DNA of 64,000 nt from Hyphomicrobiales bacterium (GCA_027483795.1 JAIXTT010000005.1:32744-96743); one strand, 5' to 3'. Shown: positions 44,605-53,011, numbered from the stretch's first letter. Notes: a model not told the origin generated them from the letters alone. Numbers and translations: made by a program.

Positions 44605-45741
44605 GTGGCCGAAGACTCCGACCAGGAAAAAACGGAAGAGCCGACAGAGCGCCGAATCCAAAAGGCGCTCGAAGACGGCCGCATCCTCACGTCCAAGGAT
44701 CTCGCTCTCGGCGTCGTGATGATCGCCGGAGCGTTCCAGTTCATGATCGGCGGGAGCTATTTCTTCGGCGAAGTGGTCGGCGGCTTCCGCAGCGGGCTCG
44801 ACATCGGCGACGTGCTCGCCCGCGGCGCGCCTTTGACCGACGTCGTCGCGGAACGCTTCCGCTCGGCGCTGATCGTCGTCTTCGTCTTCTCGATTCCGCT
44901 CATCGCGGCGCTCGTGGCGGCGCAGGCGGTCTATGGCGGCTTCCACTTCGTTCTCGGCAATCTGAACTTCAAGGGCAACCGCATCGATCCGCTCGCGGGC
45001 CTCAAGCGCATGTTCGGGCTCAACGCGCTGATCGAGCTCGGCAAGTCGCTGCTCAAGGTCGGGCTCGTGGGCGCCGTCGGCGTGCTCTTCCTCATCGAGA
45101 AGCTGCCCGAGATCATGGAGATTTCGTCGCTTCCGCTCGAAGGCGCGCTGGAGGAGATCGGACGTCTCGCGGTGCTCACCTTCCTCGTGCTCGTCGCGGG
45201 CGCGGCCGGCGTCGCGGCTTTCGACGCGTTCATCCAATGGAAGCGGCATCACGACCAGCTGCGCATGACGCGGCAGGAGATGAAGGACGAGCACAAGGAA
45301 ACCGAAGGTTCGCCCGAGGTGAAGCAGAAGATCCGCCGCATGCAGCGCGAGGCGGCGGAGCGCGGTTCGGTGGCCAACGTCTCCGACGCGCAGGTCGTGA
45401 TCACCAACCCGACGCATTTCGCCGTCGCGCTGAAATACGACTTCAAGCAGGGCGCGGCCCCGGTCATCGTCGCGAAGGGCACCGAAAAGGTCGCCGAACA
45501 GATCCGCGAAAAGGCCAAGGAGGCACGGATCCCCGTCCTGTCCTATCCGCTTCTGGCCCGCGCGCTCTACTACACGAGCGAGATCGGCCAGGAGATCCAT
45601 ACCGAGCTTTACCGCGCCGTCGCGACGGTGCTCGGCTTCGTGCTTCAGGCCGGCGCAGAAGGCGAACCGCCGAGCGTCGACGTGCCCGAAGAGATGCGGT
45701 TCGACGCCTCAGGCCGCAAGGAGGGAGCCCGCAATGGCTGA
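44605..45741 (+). CDS. flhB: Flagellar export switch protein FlhB
   Basis: A 378-residue FlhB. It starts with EDSDQEKTEEPTERRIQKAL, has four membrane helices and a cytoplasmic domain with the autocleavage site N268-P269-T270-H271. The C-terminal tail after about residue 355 is Pro/Glu-rich. Start codon is GTG. The stop overlaps the next gene by 8 bases. Confidence 0.97.
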   Translation: MAEDSDQEKTEEPTERRIQKALEDGRILTSKDLALGVVMIAGAFQFMIGGSYFFGEVVGGFRSGLDIGDVLARGAPLTDVVAERFRSALIVVFVFSIPLIAALVAAQAVYGGFHFVLGNLNFKGNRIDPLAGLKRMFGLNALIELGKSLLKVGLVGAVGVLFLIEKLPEIMEISSLPLEGALEEIGRLAVLTFLVLVAGAAGVAAFDAFIQWKRHHDQLRMTRQEMKDEHKETEGSPEVKQKIRRMQREAAERGSVANVSDAQVVITNPTHFAVALKYDFKQGAAPVIVAKGTEKVAEQIREKAKEARIPVLSYPLLARALYYTSEIGQEIHTELYRAVATVLGFVLQAGAEGEPPSVDVPEEMRFDASGRKEGARNG

Positions 45742-45934
45742 GTCCCGCCCGAGCTGCTTCGGCTGCCGCCATTTCCGGATCACCCATGATCCGGGAACGC
45801 CCTATGCCTGCCGATCCTTCGGCTTTCGGTCGCGGCGTCTGCCCGCGCTCGAGGTCGTTTCGGCGTCCGGCGAAGCCTGTCTTCGCCGCGTCGCCCGGTC
45901 CCCGCGCCCGACATCCTCAGGAGCTCACGCATGA
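45734..45934 (+). CDS. Small four-cysteine protein of the flagellar operon
   Basis: A 66-residue soluble protein with CFGCRHFRITHDPGTPYACR, SFGFRSRRLPALEVVSASGE and one more cysteine (C9, C12, C26, C49). I recall similar small proteins next to flagellar genes in other phyla, of unknown function. The cysteines could bind zinc. Overlaps at both ends (8 bases with flhB, 4 with the next gene) show it is translated with the operon. Confidence 0.65.
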   Translation: MAESRPSCFGCRHFRITHDPGTPYACRSFGFRSRRLPALEVVSASGEACLRRVARSPRPTSSGAHA

Positions 45935-46671
45935 GCGCGCCGAAACCCGCCCCTCCGTCCGCGGCCCCCCAGGTCGAGGAAACCATTCAGATCGCTCTCG
46001 CCGCCGCCGGAACCGCCACCGACGCGGCGCAGGAGATTCAGCGCCTGAAGAAACAGGTGAACACGCTGATCGAGGGCTCCCGCAAGACGGGCAAGCTCCT
46101 GCTTTACGCCGGGATCCTCGTCACCGTCATCGCGTCCGGCGCGCTGGCCGCCGGGATCATCCTCTACAATCACTCGCTGACGCGCTTCGAAAACCTGTCG
46201 AAGGTCAACAAGGATGCGCTCACCGTCTTCGCCGACGAGATCAACGGCCTGACCCAGACGGCCAAGCGGATCGAGGAGTCCGCCGCGATGACGGCCCAGA
46301 ACATGGCCGTTCTGCGCACCCGCACCGACGAGCTCAAGAAGTCGGTCGACGGCTTCGCCGCCGTCGAGAAGAATCTCATCGCCAAGATCGAGGGCCTCGA
46401 AGCCTCGGGCGCCAAGATCCCGGCGGGCGTCAAGCAGGTCGTCGACGAGCTCGTGGCGGCCAACAGGACCGCCGTGGCCCAGCTCGTCGCCGCGGTCAAC
46501 GATCCCGCCAAGGCGGCGGCCATGAACACGATCATCTCGCGGCTCGACGGGCTCGCGCAGATGCAGCGGACGCAGGCCGTGCGGTCCGAGCCCGAACGGC
46601 CGCGGACCCCGCCGCCCTCCGCCGCCCCCGCGCGTCCGGCCCAGCCGGCGCCGATGGTCCGCTATCCGTAA
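45931..46671 (+). CDS. Membrane-anchored coiled-coil protein of the flagellar operon
   Basis: A 246-residue protein of unknown function. It has a Pro-rich start, a coiled coil (about 25-50), one membrane helix (LLLYAGILVTVIASGALAAG, about 54-73), then a long helical periplasmic region with EINGLTQTAKRIEESAAMTA-like heptads (about 80-215) and a Pro-rich end. The layout resembles chemoreceptor-like or stator-associated anchors, but no family was recognised. It is in the flhB operon. Confidence 0.6.
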   Translation: MSAPKPAPPSAAPQVEETIQIALAAAGTATDAAQEIQRLKKQVNTLIEGSRKTGKLLLYAGILVTVIASGALAAGIILYNHSLTRFENLSKVNKDALTVFADEINGLTQTAKRIEESAAMTAQNMAVLRTRTDELKKSVDGFAAVEKNLIAKIEGLEASGAKIPAGVKQVVDELVAANRTAVAQLVAAVNDPAKAAAMNTIISRLDGLAQMQRTQAVRSEPERPRTPPPSAAPARPAQPAPMVRYP

Positions 46672-46683
46672 GGGGACGAAGCC

Positions 46684-47388
46684 GTGAACGCTCCGCTGTC
46701 GCTCGAAGACGCCGTCGAGGTCGAGTCCGTCGCGCGCGGCTCGAAGGCCGAACGGATCGGTCTCGTGCCCGGCGACGTGATTCTCCGCTTCGGCCGGCAT
46801 GCGCCGTCGGAGGCGATCGAGGCTCCGACGATCATCGGTCTGCTCGGGCGGCACGAGACCCTCACGGTGCTGCGCGGCGACGTCGTCTTCCGACTGGCGG
46901 TCGGCCCGGGGCCGGAAGGGGCCGAATATGTCCGCGCCCGGCCGCTCGAAGGGATCGCCCTGCCTGCCGAAGACGGCGACTGGATCCCGTGTCACGGCGC
47001 GTTGCGTCGCGGGAAGGGGATGCTCGTCCTTCCCGACGAGACCTCCGCGATCTGGGCGTTGGTGCCGCTCGTCTGCTTCGCCCGCCACCATCTCTGGCAG
47101 ATGGCCGCGGCCACGGCGCTCGTCTACGGGATCGCCGCCGCGATGGGGGCCGTTCCCTTCGTCCTCGCCTATGTCACGAGCATGGTCACCGTCGCGATCG
47201 GCGGCCCGGCGCTGATGCGCGACGCCGCGGTACGGCAAGGTTGGCAGCCCACGGCCCGGCTGCAGCTCGCCGCGGAGGGCGACGCGCCTAAACTGGAGGT
47301 CGCGACCGCCGAACGCTGGAAGATCGAGACCGAGAAGGCGGCTGCCGCTGCGGCCGCATCGACGACCCGGACGGCCGAAGCCCACTGA
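46684..47388 (+). CDS. PDZ-like membrane protein of the flagellar operon
   Basis: A 234-residue protein. Residues about 8-75 look like a PDZ half-fold (ARGSKAERIGLVPGDVILRF). A middle domain has a cluster of Gly/Leu, and two adjacent membrane helices are at about 135-175 (MAAATALVYGIAAAMGAVPF and following). The C-terminal tail is Ala/Thr-rich. No family was recognised. GTG start at 46684. It is the last gene of the long fli operon, 10 bases from a convergent gene. Confidence 0.6.
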   Translation: MNAPLSLEDAVEVESVARGSKAERIGLVPGDVILRFGRHAPSEAIEAPTIIGLLGRHETLTVLRGDVVFRLAVGPGPEGAEYVRARPLEGIALPAEDGDWIPCHGALRRGKGMLVLPDETSAIWALVPLVCFARHHLWQMAAATALVYGIAAAMGAVPFVLAYVTSMVTVAIGGPALMRDAAVRQGWQPTARLQLAAEGDAPKLEVATAERWKIETEKAAAAAAASTTRTAEAH

Positions 47389-47398
47389 ACGCGGCGCG

Positions 47399-47803
47399 TC
47401 AGCGCAGTCCGTGGAACAGAACGATCGACTCGACCACCTCCGCCGACAGGCCCGTGCGCCTGACGATCTCGTCCGAATCGAGGCCTTCGCGCACGAGGCC
47501 GATGGCCGTTTCGATCGCGGCGGGGTTTTCGCGCCCGTCCGAGAGCTGGAGCTCCACCGCCTTCACGTCGGCGCGCACCTGCCGGAGATTCTCCTGGATG
47601 GCCGCCTCCTGCGAGATCCGGGATCTCGAAATGTCCGTCTCGATGGTCGTGAGCCGGTCGAGGATCGCCGCGGTCTCTCCGCGCAGTTTCGAGACGCCTT
47701 CCGAGAGCAGCTCGATCCGTTTGGCCGTTCTCGATTGGAGCACGACGACGACGGCGAAGCCGGCGACGACGAGGGCGGGGAGGATCGCGGCGAGAATGTC
47801 CAT
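47399..47803 (-). CDS. Membrane-anchored coiled-coil protein (DUF2802-like)
   Basis: A 134-residue protein. It has one N-terminal helix (ILPALVVAGFAVVVVLQ), a coiled coil (about 30-85) and a C-terminal segment AIGLVREGLDSDEIVRRTGL ending IVLFHGLR that matches the DUF2802 pattern. Such proteins occur near flagellar genes in many proteobacteria (FlaG/FlgN neighbourhoods) with unknown role. It starts one base after the flgN-like stop. Confidence 0.65.
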   Translation of the reverse strand: MDILAAILPALVVAGFAVVVVLQSRTAKRIELLSEGVSKLRGETAAILDRLTTIETDISRSRISQEAAIQENLRQVRADVKAVELQLSDGRENPAAIETAIGLVREGLDSDEIVRRTGLSAEVVESIVLFHGLR

Positions 47804-47804
47804 G

Positions 47805-48050
47805 TCAGCGCTCGTACTTCCTCAGGCGGCCGATCGTATAGGTCTCGGCGGCGGGGCCGTCGTCGACGAGTTTCAGGAGCAGGAGACCTTCGACGACGCC
47901 GAGTCGGCGATCCATCTCGACCGCGGCTTCCTTGCCCGCGCTGCGGAGCGCTTCGGGCCCGCAGGCGGCGAGACCCTCGCGCAGACGCAGGACGGCGCCC
48001 TCGATGCGGGAGAGATCGTCTCCCGCAAGGGCGCCTTCCAGTTCCGTCAA
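47805..48050 (-). CDS. FlgN-like chaperone, short, start uncertain
   Basis: About 81 residues, helical and acidic, located directly after flgM, where flgN usually sits. It is shorter than typical FlgN (about 140), so the name is inferred from position and helicity. No ATG or GTG is available in frame. TTG at 48050 has no ribosome site. A CTG at 48080 has GGGAG 7 bases upstream and would give 91 residues. An in-frame stop lies only about 20 codons further upstream. Confidence 0.5.
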   Translation of the reverse strand: MTELEGALAGDDLSRIEGAVLRLREGLAACGPEALRSAGKEAAVEMDRRLGVVEGLLLLKLVDDGPAAETYTIGRLRKYER

Positions 48051-48093
48051 TGCGGCGTCGAGGCCGGCGAGCGCGCTCAGATCGCGTCTCCCG

Positions 48094-48369
48094 TCAGCGA
48101 CGACCGCCGCGGAGGATGTCGGTCTCGATCATCCGGTCGGCCAGCTTCTGATAGTCGACCGGATAGGCGTTGTTGCGGATCGCGTCACGGATGGCCGCGA
48201 CCTTCCCCGCGTCGACGGGGGCCTTCGAGCCGCCCGCATCGCGGACCGCCGTCAGTTCCACCGTCGCCGCGTCGGCGACCTGAACGGGTGATTTCGCGTC
48301 GTTGACCTTCGCACCCTTGCGGGATGCGGCGTCCATCGTCGCGAGCTTGCTGCGTATGCCGTCGATCAT
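48094..48369 (-). CDS. flgM: Anti-sigma-28 factor FlgM
   Basis: A 91-residue protein, largely disordered in its first half. Its C-terminal half has the FlgM sigma-binding pattern VDAGKVAAIRDAIRNNAYPV and DYQKLADRMIETDIL. It holds FliA inactive until it is exported through the finished hook. The start at 48369 has AAAGAGG 6 bases upstream. A FliA-type promoter lies just before it. Confidence 0.9.
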   Translation of the reverse strand: MIDGIRSKLATMDAASRKGAKVNDAKSPVQVADAATVELTAVRDAGGSKAPVDAGKVAAIRDAIRNNAYPVDYQKLADRMIETDILRGGRR

Positions 48370-48391
48370 GGCGAACCTCTTTCCGGCAAAG

Positions 48392-48419
48392 AAGACGGTC
48401 GTCGCCGCCCGGTCTTTAG
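48392..48419 (-). promoter_or_regulatory. FliA (sigma-28) type promoter of flgM
   Basis: On the minus strand CTAAAG, 14 bases, ACCGTCTT. Element identity and spacing equal those before fliS. It ends 23 bases before the flgM ATG. Read-through from the sigma-54 promoter at flgP would give a second source of FlgM. Confidence 0.55.
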
Positions 48420-48444
48420 CGATCGATTCCATTTTCTTCGATCC

Positions 48445-49182
48445 TCATCTTACGGCCACGACGCCGCCGGGGCCAAGTCGTCCCGTGACGACCGCTCCCG
48501 ACCGCACGTTGCGCACGGAAATCAATGCACCTTCATATCCGTCCGCTTCCGCGCGGCCGGGCATGACGACTTCGAAGGCGGGCCCGCCCGCGACGATGGT
48601 CACGGGTTCGCCCTTCATGACATGCGGCGCGCGGGCGACGTTTCGGGTCGTCAGCACGGCCCCCGGCGCGACGGCCGAGATCAGCCGAAGACCCGCGGCC
48701 TCGCGGACCGTCTTGAGCACGGTCGCGCCCGGTACGGCGTCGGCGAAACGCTCTTCGAGCACGTCCTCGCTCAGGATCGCTCCGGCGGGCAGATTGGCCT
48801 TCGCCACGACGACGCGGCGTTCGTCCGCGGCGCCGTCGGGCCGCGACGTCCGCGACGTCACCGCGACCGGAACGGATCGGCCCGCATCGCCGTCGACGCG
48901 CAGGACGAAATCCCAGGCGACGGGGCCGCGGCACCGCATCACGAAACTGTTTCCGCGCGCGCTGCGCACGGCGATCTCCGGGCGCTCGGCGCAGGGGGCG
49001 AGCCGGACCCGGTCGTCGATCGGCCCGATCGCCTCGTCGGGTACGTTGCCGCGGCCGTTGGCCTCGAGCCAGTCGCGCATCGCACGGCGCAGATCGTCGG
49101 CGGTCCAGTCCTCCGTCGCACGGGCGGCGCCCGTCGCGGTCGAAAGCACGAGAACGACGAGAGCGAGGGGTCGAAGGAACAT
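48445..49182 (-). CDS. flgA: P-ring assembly chaperone FlgA
   Basis: A 245-residue exported protein with a signal peptide (ending near ATGAARA-TE). The C-terminal SAF-type domain has VVVAKANLPAGAILSEDVLE and APHVMKGEPVTIV plus GALISVRNVRSGAVVTGRL, diagnostic of FlgA. It helps FlgI assemble the P ring. The ATG at 49182 has AGGAG 7 bases upstream; a GTG at 49197 is less likely. Confidence 0.93.
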   Translation of the reverse strand: MFLRPLALVVLVLSTATGAARATEDWTADDLRRAMRDWLEANGRGNVPDEAIGPIDDRVRLAPCAERPEIAVRSARGNSFVMRCRGPVAWDFVLRVDGDAGRSVPVAVTSRTSRPDGAADERRVVVAKANLPAGAILSEDVLEERFADAVPGATVLKTVREAAGLRLISAVAPGAVLTTRNVARAPHVMKGEPVTIVAGGPAFEVVMPGRAEADGYEGALISVRNVRSGAVVTGRLGPGGVVAVR

Positions 49183-49193
49183 CGCGGGTCTCC

Positions 49194-50288
49194 TCACTGC
49201 AGCAGCGTGGCCATGGCGTCGACCGGAACGGCCGGCGCCGGCTTCAGCGTCCGGCCCTGCGCCATGGTGGCGGAGGCCTCCTCGATCTGGATCACCTGCC
49301 AGTCGCCGCGTCGGCGGCCGGGGAGATCGAGAAGGAAATAGTCGCCCTTCCGGATGCCGTGCTCCGTTCCGACGGAGAGCGTCACGAAGCCGGAATTGAC
49401 GTCGAGCACCTTGGCCCGCAGGGGACGGCAGCCGAGCTTCGCGTCGAGTTCCGCCACCGCGGCCTGCCAGACCGGGGACAGATCCACGGCCGACGACCCC
49501 GTTTCGAACGGCGTCCCGAAGAGCCGGCTGCGTTCGTTGAAGTCGCGGGTGACCGTGATCGTGTCGACCGTCGATCCGTCGACATTGTCGCGCAGCCTCA
49601 GCGTGAGCGTCGCCACGATGTCCACGTTCTCGCCCAGAAGATTCGCCTGCCGGCGCCGTTCGACGAGCAGGCGACCCGAGATCGAATAGCCCGACGGGTT
49701 CGGCGCTCCGCCGTGGAGGAGGCTCGCATAATCGGTGCGCGCGGCCTCCGTGCCGCCGGCAAGGGGGATGTCGCGATTGTCGGTCGCACGGAAATTCGAT
49801 CCCGCGGCGAGGCCCTGCACGGCGCGGTCCACGCTTTCGCGGGCGGCGCGCAGGACATGGCCCGGCAGTCCGGGAGCGACCTGGACCGCGATCGGCCGCA
49901 CGTCGAGATCGACGCGCTTGGTTCCGCAGGCGGATCCGTCCGTCTCCGCGAGCGCCTCGACGATCACCACATAGCGCGAGCCTTCGCGATATTCCTGAAC
50001 GATGCGGTGATCGCGCAGACTGCCTTCGACGAGCATCGAGCTTTCTTCGGTCATCACGCCGCGCGTATCGAGATGCCCCGCGCCGCGGATCTTGGTCTTC
50101 ACGCGGCCCGCGGCGTTGTAGAGCGCTTCGGCGAGAGCCGCCTTGCGCGCCCGCGCCACGTCGTTGCCGGCGATCGCCGCATAGCCTTCGCCCTGCACGA
50201 CGCGCAGGCCGGCGGCCGCAGGGGCCGCGGTCCAGAGGCAGGAGCCGAGAAGCAGCGATCCGAGAAGGAGAGGAGCCCGCGCGCGCAT
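49194..50288 (-). CDS. flgT: FlgT-like H-ring protein
   Basis: A 364-residue exported protein with a signal peptide. The N-terminal domain has VQGEGYAAIAGNDVARARKA, the FlgT-N pattern. The middle domain includes YSISGRLLVERRRQ and TLTLRLRDNVDGSTVD. The C-terminal domain (LDVNSGFVTLSVGTEHGIRK) matches FlgT-C. In Vibrio, FlgT forms the H ring around the basal body and is needed to seat the T ring. FlgT homologues are unusual in alphaproteobacteria. The start at 50288 has GAGG upstream. Confidence 0.85.
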   Translation of the reverse strand: MRARAPLLLGSLLLGSCLWTAAPAAAGLRVVQGEGYAAIAGNDVARARKAALAEALYNAAGRVKTKIRGAGHLDTRGVMTEESSMLVEGSLRDHRIVQEYREGSRYVVIVEALAETDGSACGTKRVDLDVRPIAVQVAPGLPGHVLRAARESVDRAVQGLAAGSNFRATDNRDIPLAGGTEAARTDYASLLHGGAPNPSGYSISGRLLVERRRQANLLGENVDIVATLTLRLRDNVDGSTVDTITVTRDFNERSRLFGTPFETGSSAVDLSPVWQAAVAELDAKLGCRPLRAKVLDVNSGFVTLSVGTEHGIRKGDYFLLDLPGRRRGDWQVIQIEEASATMAQGRTLKPAPAVPVDAMATLLQ

Positions 50289-50296
50289 GGTCGGCC

Positions 50297-50722
50297 TCAC
50301 TGCCAGAGCGGCCGATGCGAGGCCCGCATCGCGTTCACTTCGGAGACGTCGACCTCGAGGATCGTTTCATAGAGCGTGTTGCGGACGGGCGTGATCGAGA
50401 CCACGCGGGCATTGGTCACGAGACCCGCCACCGATCCGCGGAGATTGTCCGAGAACACCTGGCCTTCGCCGATCGCGGTGTTGCCTTCGATCCGCGCGCC
50501 GTGGATGCGCTCCGCGAGATCGCGCATGGCCGCGAGCCGCGAGGCCCGGATCGCCATGAGCTGCTTCTGCGCGGGGGTCTCGCCCGGCTGGATCGCGATG
50601 ACCGCATAGCCGATCCCGCGCAGGGGAGGGCCGTCCCCCGCGAGGCGCGGAGCCCCGTCCGACAGGGTCGTGCAGCCGCCCGCAAGGGCGCCCGCCAGCA
50701 AGACGATGATGAGACGTTTCAC
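50297..50722 (-). CDS. flgP: FlgP-like outer-membrane lipoprotein (LPP20 family)
   Basis: A 141-residue lipoprotein with lipobox LAGGC (C17). The mature part has the LPP20/FlgP pattern: IGYAVIAIQPGETPAQKQLM, AIRASRLAAMRDLAERIHGA and EGNTAIGEGQVFSDN. FlgP helps form outer rings or disks of polar flagella in Vibrio and Campylobacter. FlgO, its usual neighbour, was not seen. It heads the flgP-flgT-flgA-flgM unit with a sigma-54 promoter. GTG start with GGGAG upstream. Confidence 0.87.
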   Translation of the reverse strand: MKRLIIVLLAGALAGGCTTLSDGAPRLAGDGPPLRGIGYAVIAIQPGETPAQKQLMAIRASRLAAMRDLAERIHGARIEGNTAIGEGQVFSDNLRGSVAGLVTNARVVSITPVRNTLYETILEVDVSEVNAMRASHRPLWQ

Positions 50723-50762
50723 GACGCTTCACTCCCGAAGAATTCGGTTCGGCATCGGTTCA

Positions 50763-50778
50763 GCAAGAGGCGTGCCGG
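50763..50778 (-). promoter_or_regulatory. Sigma-54 promoter of the flgP-flgT-flgA unit
   Basis: On the minus strand CCGGCACGCCTCTTGC, GG-N10-GC, 41 bases before the flgP start. Back-to-back with the flhA promoter, with 23 bases between. Confidence 0.87.
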
Positions 50779-50801
50779 TACGGAAATCCGACGAAAAGCG
50801 C

Positions 50802-50817
50802 CGGCACGGCCTTTGCA
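50802..50817 (+). promoter_or_regulatory. Sigma-54 promoter of flhA-flhF-flhG-fliA
   Basis: CCGGCACGGCCTTTGC, GG-N10-GC, about 100 bases before the flhA start. Confidence 0.87.
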
Positions 50818-50916
50818 AAACCCTCTCGCGACGGCCGGGTCATCCGGTCGAAACCCGAGGAAAACCGGGGCCGACGGCCCGAAACGACGGTTTTCCGACG
50901 TGCAAGGAGCGGAACA

Positions 50917-53001
50917 GTGACCGACGCGGTGTCGATGCTTCGACAGGAGGGAACGGCCGGAGCGGCGCGCGCTCTCGTGCTGCCCGTCGCGATCGTCGCG
51001 ATCATCGTGATGATGGTCCTGCCGATCCCGCCGCTGCTCCTCGACATCTTCTTCGTCGTGAACATCGTCGTCGCGCTGGCGGTGCTGCTCGTCAGCATCA
51101 ACACTTTCCGCCCGCTCGAATTCTCGTCCTTCCCGACGGTCCTGCTCTTCGCCACCATGCTGCGCCTGGCGCTCAACATCGCCTCCACGCGCGTGGTCCT
51201 GGTGGAAGGTCACAAGGGCACGGACGCCGCCGGCAAGGTGATCGAAAGCTTCGGCCACTTCGTCATCGGCGGGAATTACGTCGTCGGCTTCATCGTCTTC
51301 ATCGTGCTGATCATCATCAACATGGTGGTGATCGTGAAGGGAACCGGCCGCGTGTCGGAAGTCAGCGCGCGCTTCACCCTCGACGCGATGCCCGGCAAGC
51401 AGATGGCGATCGACGCCGATCTCAATGCGGGCCTCATCACGCCGGAACAGGCCAAGCAGCGCCGCGCCGAGGTCACGCAGGAATCCGACTTCTACGGCTC
51501 CATGGACGGCGCCACGAAATTCGTGAAGGGCGACGCGGTCGCGGGCCTTCTCATCGTCGGCATCAACATCTTCGGCGGCCTGATCATCGGCATGGCCCAG
51601 CACGGGCTCGGCTTCTCGCAGGCCGCCAAGACCTATCTCACCCTGACGATCGGCGACGGTCTCGTCGCGCAGATCCCGGCGCTGCTGCTCTCGATCGCGG
51701 CCGCCGTGATCGTCACGCGCGACTCCGGCGGCAACGACCTGACCGAACAGGTTCTCCGGCAGATCGGCAACCGCAAGGCCTGGTATGCGGTCGCGGCCAT
51801 CCTCGCGCTGATCGGCGTGGTGCCCGGCATGCCGAACCTCTTCTTCCTCGCCGCCGCCGCCCTCGCCTTCGCCTTCGCGCATTACGGCACGGCGTCTTCG
51901 AGCGGCGCGAAGGACGGCGAGGACGCCGCCGACGCCGCGACCGACGACGACGCCTCCAAGGACGAGGACCGTCTCACGGTCGACGACGTCTCGAACTCGA
52001 CGCCCCTCCTGCTCGAAGTCGGCTACGGCCTGATCCCGCTCATCGAGGACGAAGGCAAGAGCGCGCTCGTCGCCCGCATCACGGGCATCCGCAAGAACGT
52101 GTCGCGCGACGTCGGCTTCATCGTTCCGCCCGTCCGCATCCGCGACAATCTCGCCTTCCAGCCCTCCACCTACCGCATCACGGTCGCCGGCGTCGTCCTC
52201 GCGGAAGACATGGTGATCCCGGGCAAGCTGCTCGCCATCCAGAGCGGCCGCTCGAACCTGGTGATCCCCGGCGAGCAGGTGAAGGATCCGACCTTCGGCT
52301 TCGACGCCGTCTGGATCGATCCCTCCGAGAAGTCGCGCGCGCTGGCCGCCGACTACACCGTCGTCGATCCGAGCACCGTGATCGCGACGCATATGCATCA
52401 TCTTCTCGGCCTGCACGCCGCCGACCTGCTCGGTCAGGACGACGTGCAGCTGCTGCTCGATCACGTCGCCAAGAGCGCGCCCCATCTGGTTTCGGGACTC
52501 GTTCCCAAGTCGCTCTCGCTCTCGCAGCTCACGCATGTGCTCAAGTCGCTGGTCGCCGAGCAGGTGCCGATCACCGATCTCCGGCGCATCCTCGAAGCGC
52601 TGGCGGGTTCCAAGTCCCGCGAGGCCGACGAGATGGTCGACATCTGCCGCATCGCGCTCGCGCCGATGATCGTCCAGCGCGTCAGCTCGCCCAAGGAGCC
52701 GCTTTCGGTCATCACGCTCGACTCGGGTCTCGAGCAGCTGATCATCCAGAACGGCCGTCAGGGCTCGGGCTTCACCATCGAGCCGGGCCTCGCCCGCAAG
52801 CTCGTCGAATCCTTCCAGGAGCAGAGCACCGCGCTCGCCGAACAGGGCAAGACGCTCGTGGTCGTCACCGCTCCGATCCTGCGCCGGGAGCTCGCCGCTC
52901 TCGTCCGGCAGGGCGTTCCCGACGGTCTCGTGCTGTCGGTCAGGGAAATTCCGGAAAACAAACGGATCAACGTCGTCGCCGTCATCGGCGGAACCGCGTG
53001 A
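50917..53001 (+). CDS. flhA: Flagellar export gate protein FlhA
   Basis: A 694-residue FlhA. The first half has eight membrane helices with FRPLEFSSFPTVLLFATMLR and LNIASTRVVLVEGHKGTDAA, plus the FHIPEP region MPGKQMAIDADLNAGLI. The cytoplasmic half includes VDDVSNSTPLLLEVGYGLIP. An acidic Asp/Ala-rich linker separates the halves. Start is GTG at 50917 with AAGGAG upstream. Confidence 0.97.
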   Translation: MTDAVSMLRQEGTAGAARALVLPVAIVAIIVMMVLPIPPLLLDIFFVVNIVVALAVLLVSINTFRPLEFSSFPTVLLFATMLRLALNIASTRVVLVEGHKGTDAAGKVIESFGHFVIGGNYVVGFIVFIVLIIINMVVIVKGTGRVSEVSARFTLDAMPGKQMAIDADLNAGLITPEQAKQRRAEVTQESDFYGSMDGATKFVKGDAVAGLLIVGINIFGGLIIGMAQHGLGFSQAAKTYLTLTIGDGLVAQIPALLLSIAAAVIVTRDSGGNDLTEQVLRQIGNRKAWYAVAAILALIGVVPGMPNLFFLAAAALAFAFAHYGTASSSGAKDGEDAADAATDDDASKDEDRLTVDDVSNSTPLLLEVGYGLIPLIEDEGKSALVARITGIRKNVSRDVGFIVPPVRIRDNLAFQPSTYRITVAGVVLAEDMVIPGKLLAIQSGRSNLVIPGEQVKDPTFGFDAVWIDPSEKSRALAADYTVVDPSTVIATHMHHLLGLHAADLLGQDDVQLLLDHVAKSAPHLVSGLVPKSLSLSQLTHVLKSLVAEQVPITDLRRILEALAGSKSREADEMVDICRIALAPMIVQRVSSPKEPLSVITLDSGLEQLIIQNGRQGSGFTIEPGLARKLVESFQEQSTALAEQGKTLVVVTAPILRRELAALVRQGVPDGLVLSVREIPENKRINVVAVIGGTA

Positions 53002-53011
53002 GGACTGAGCC

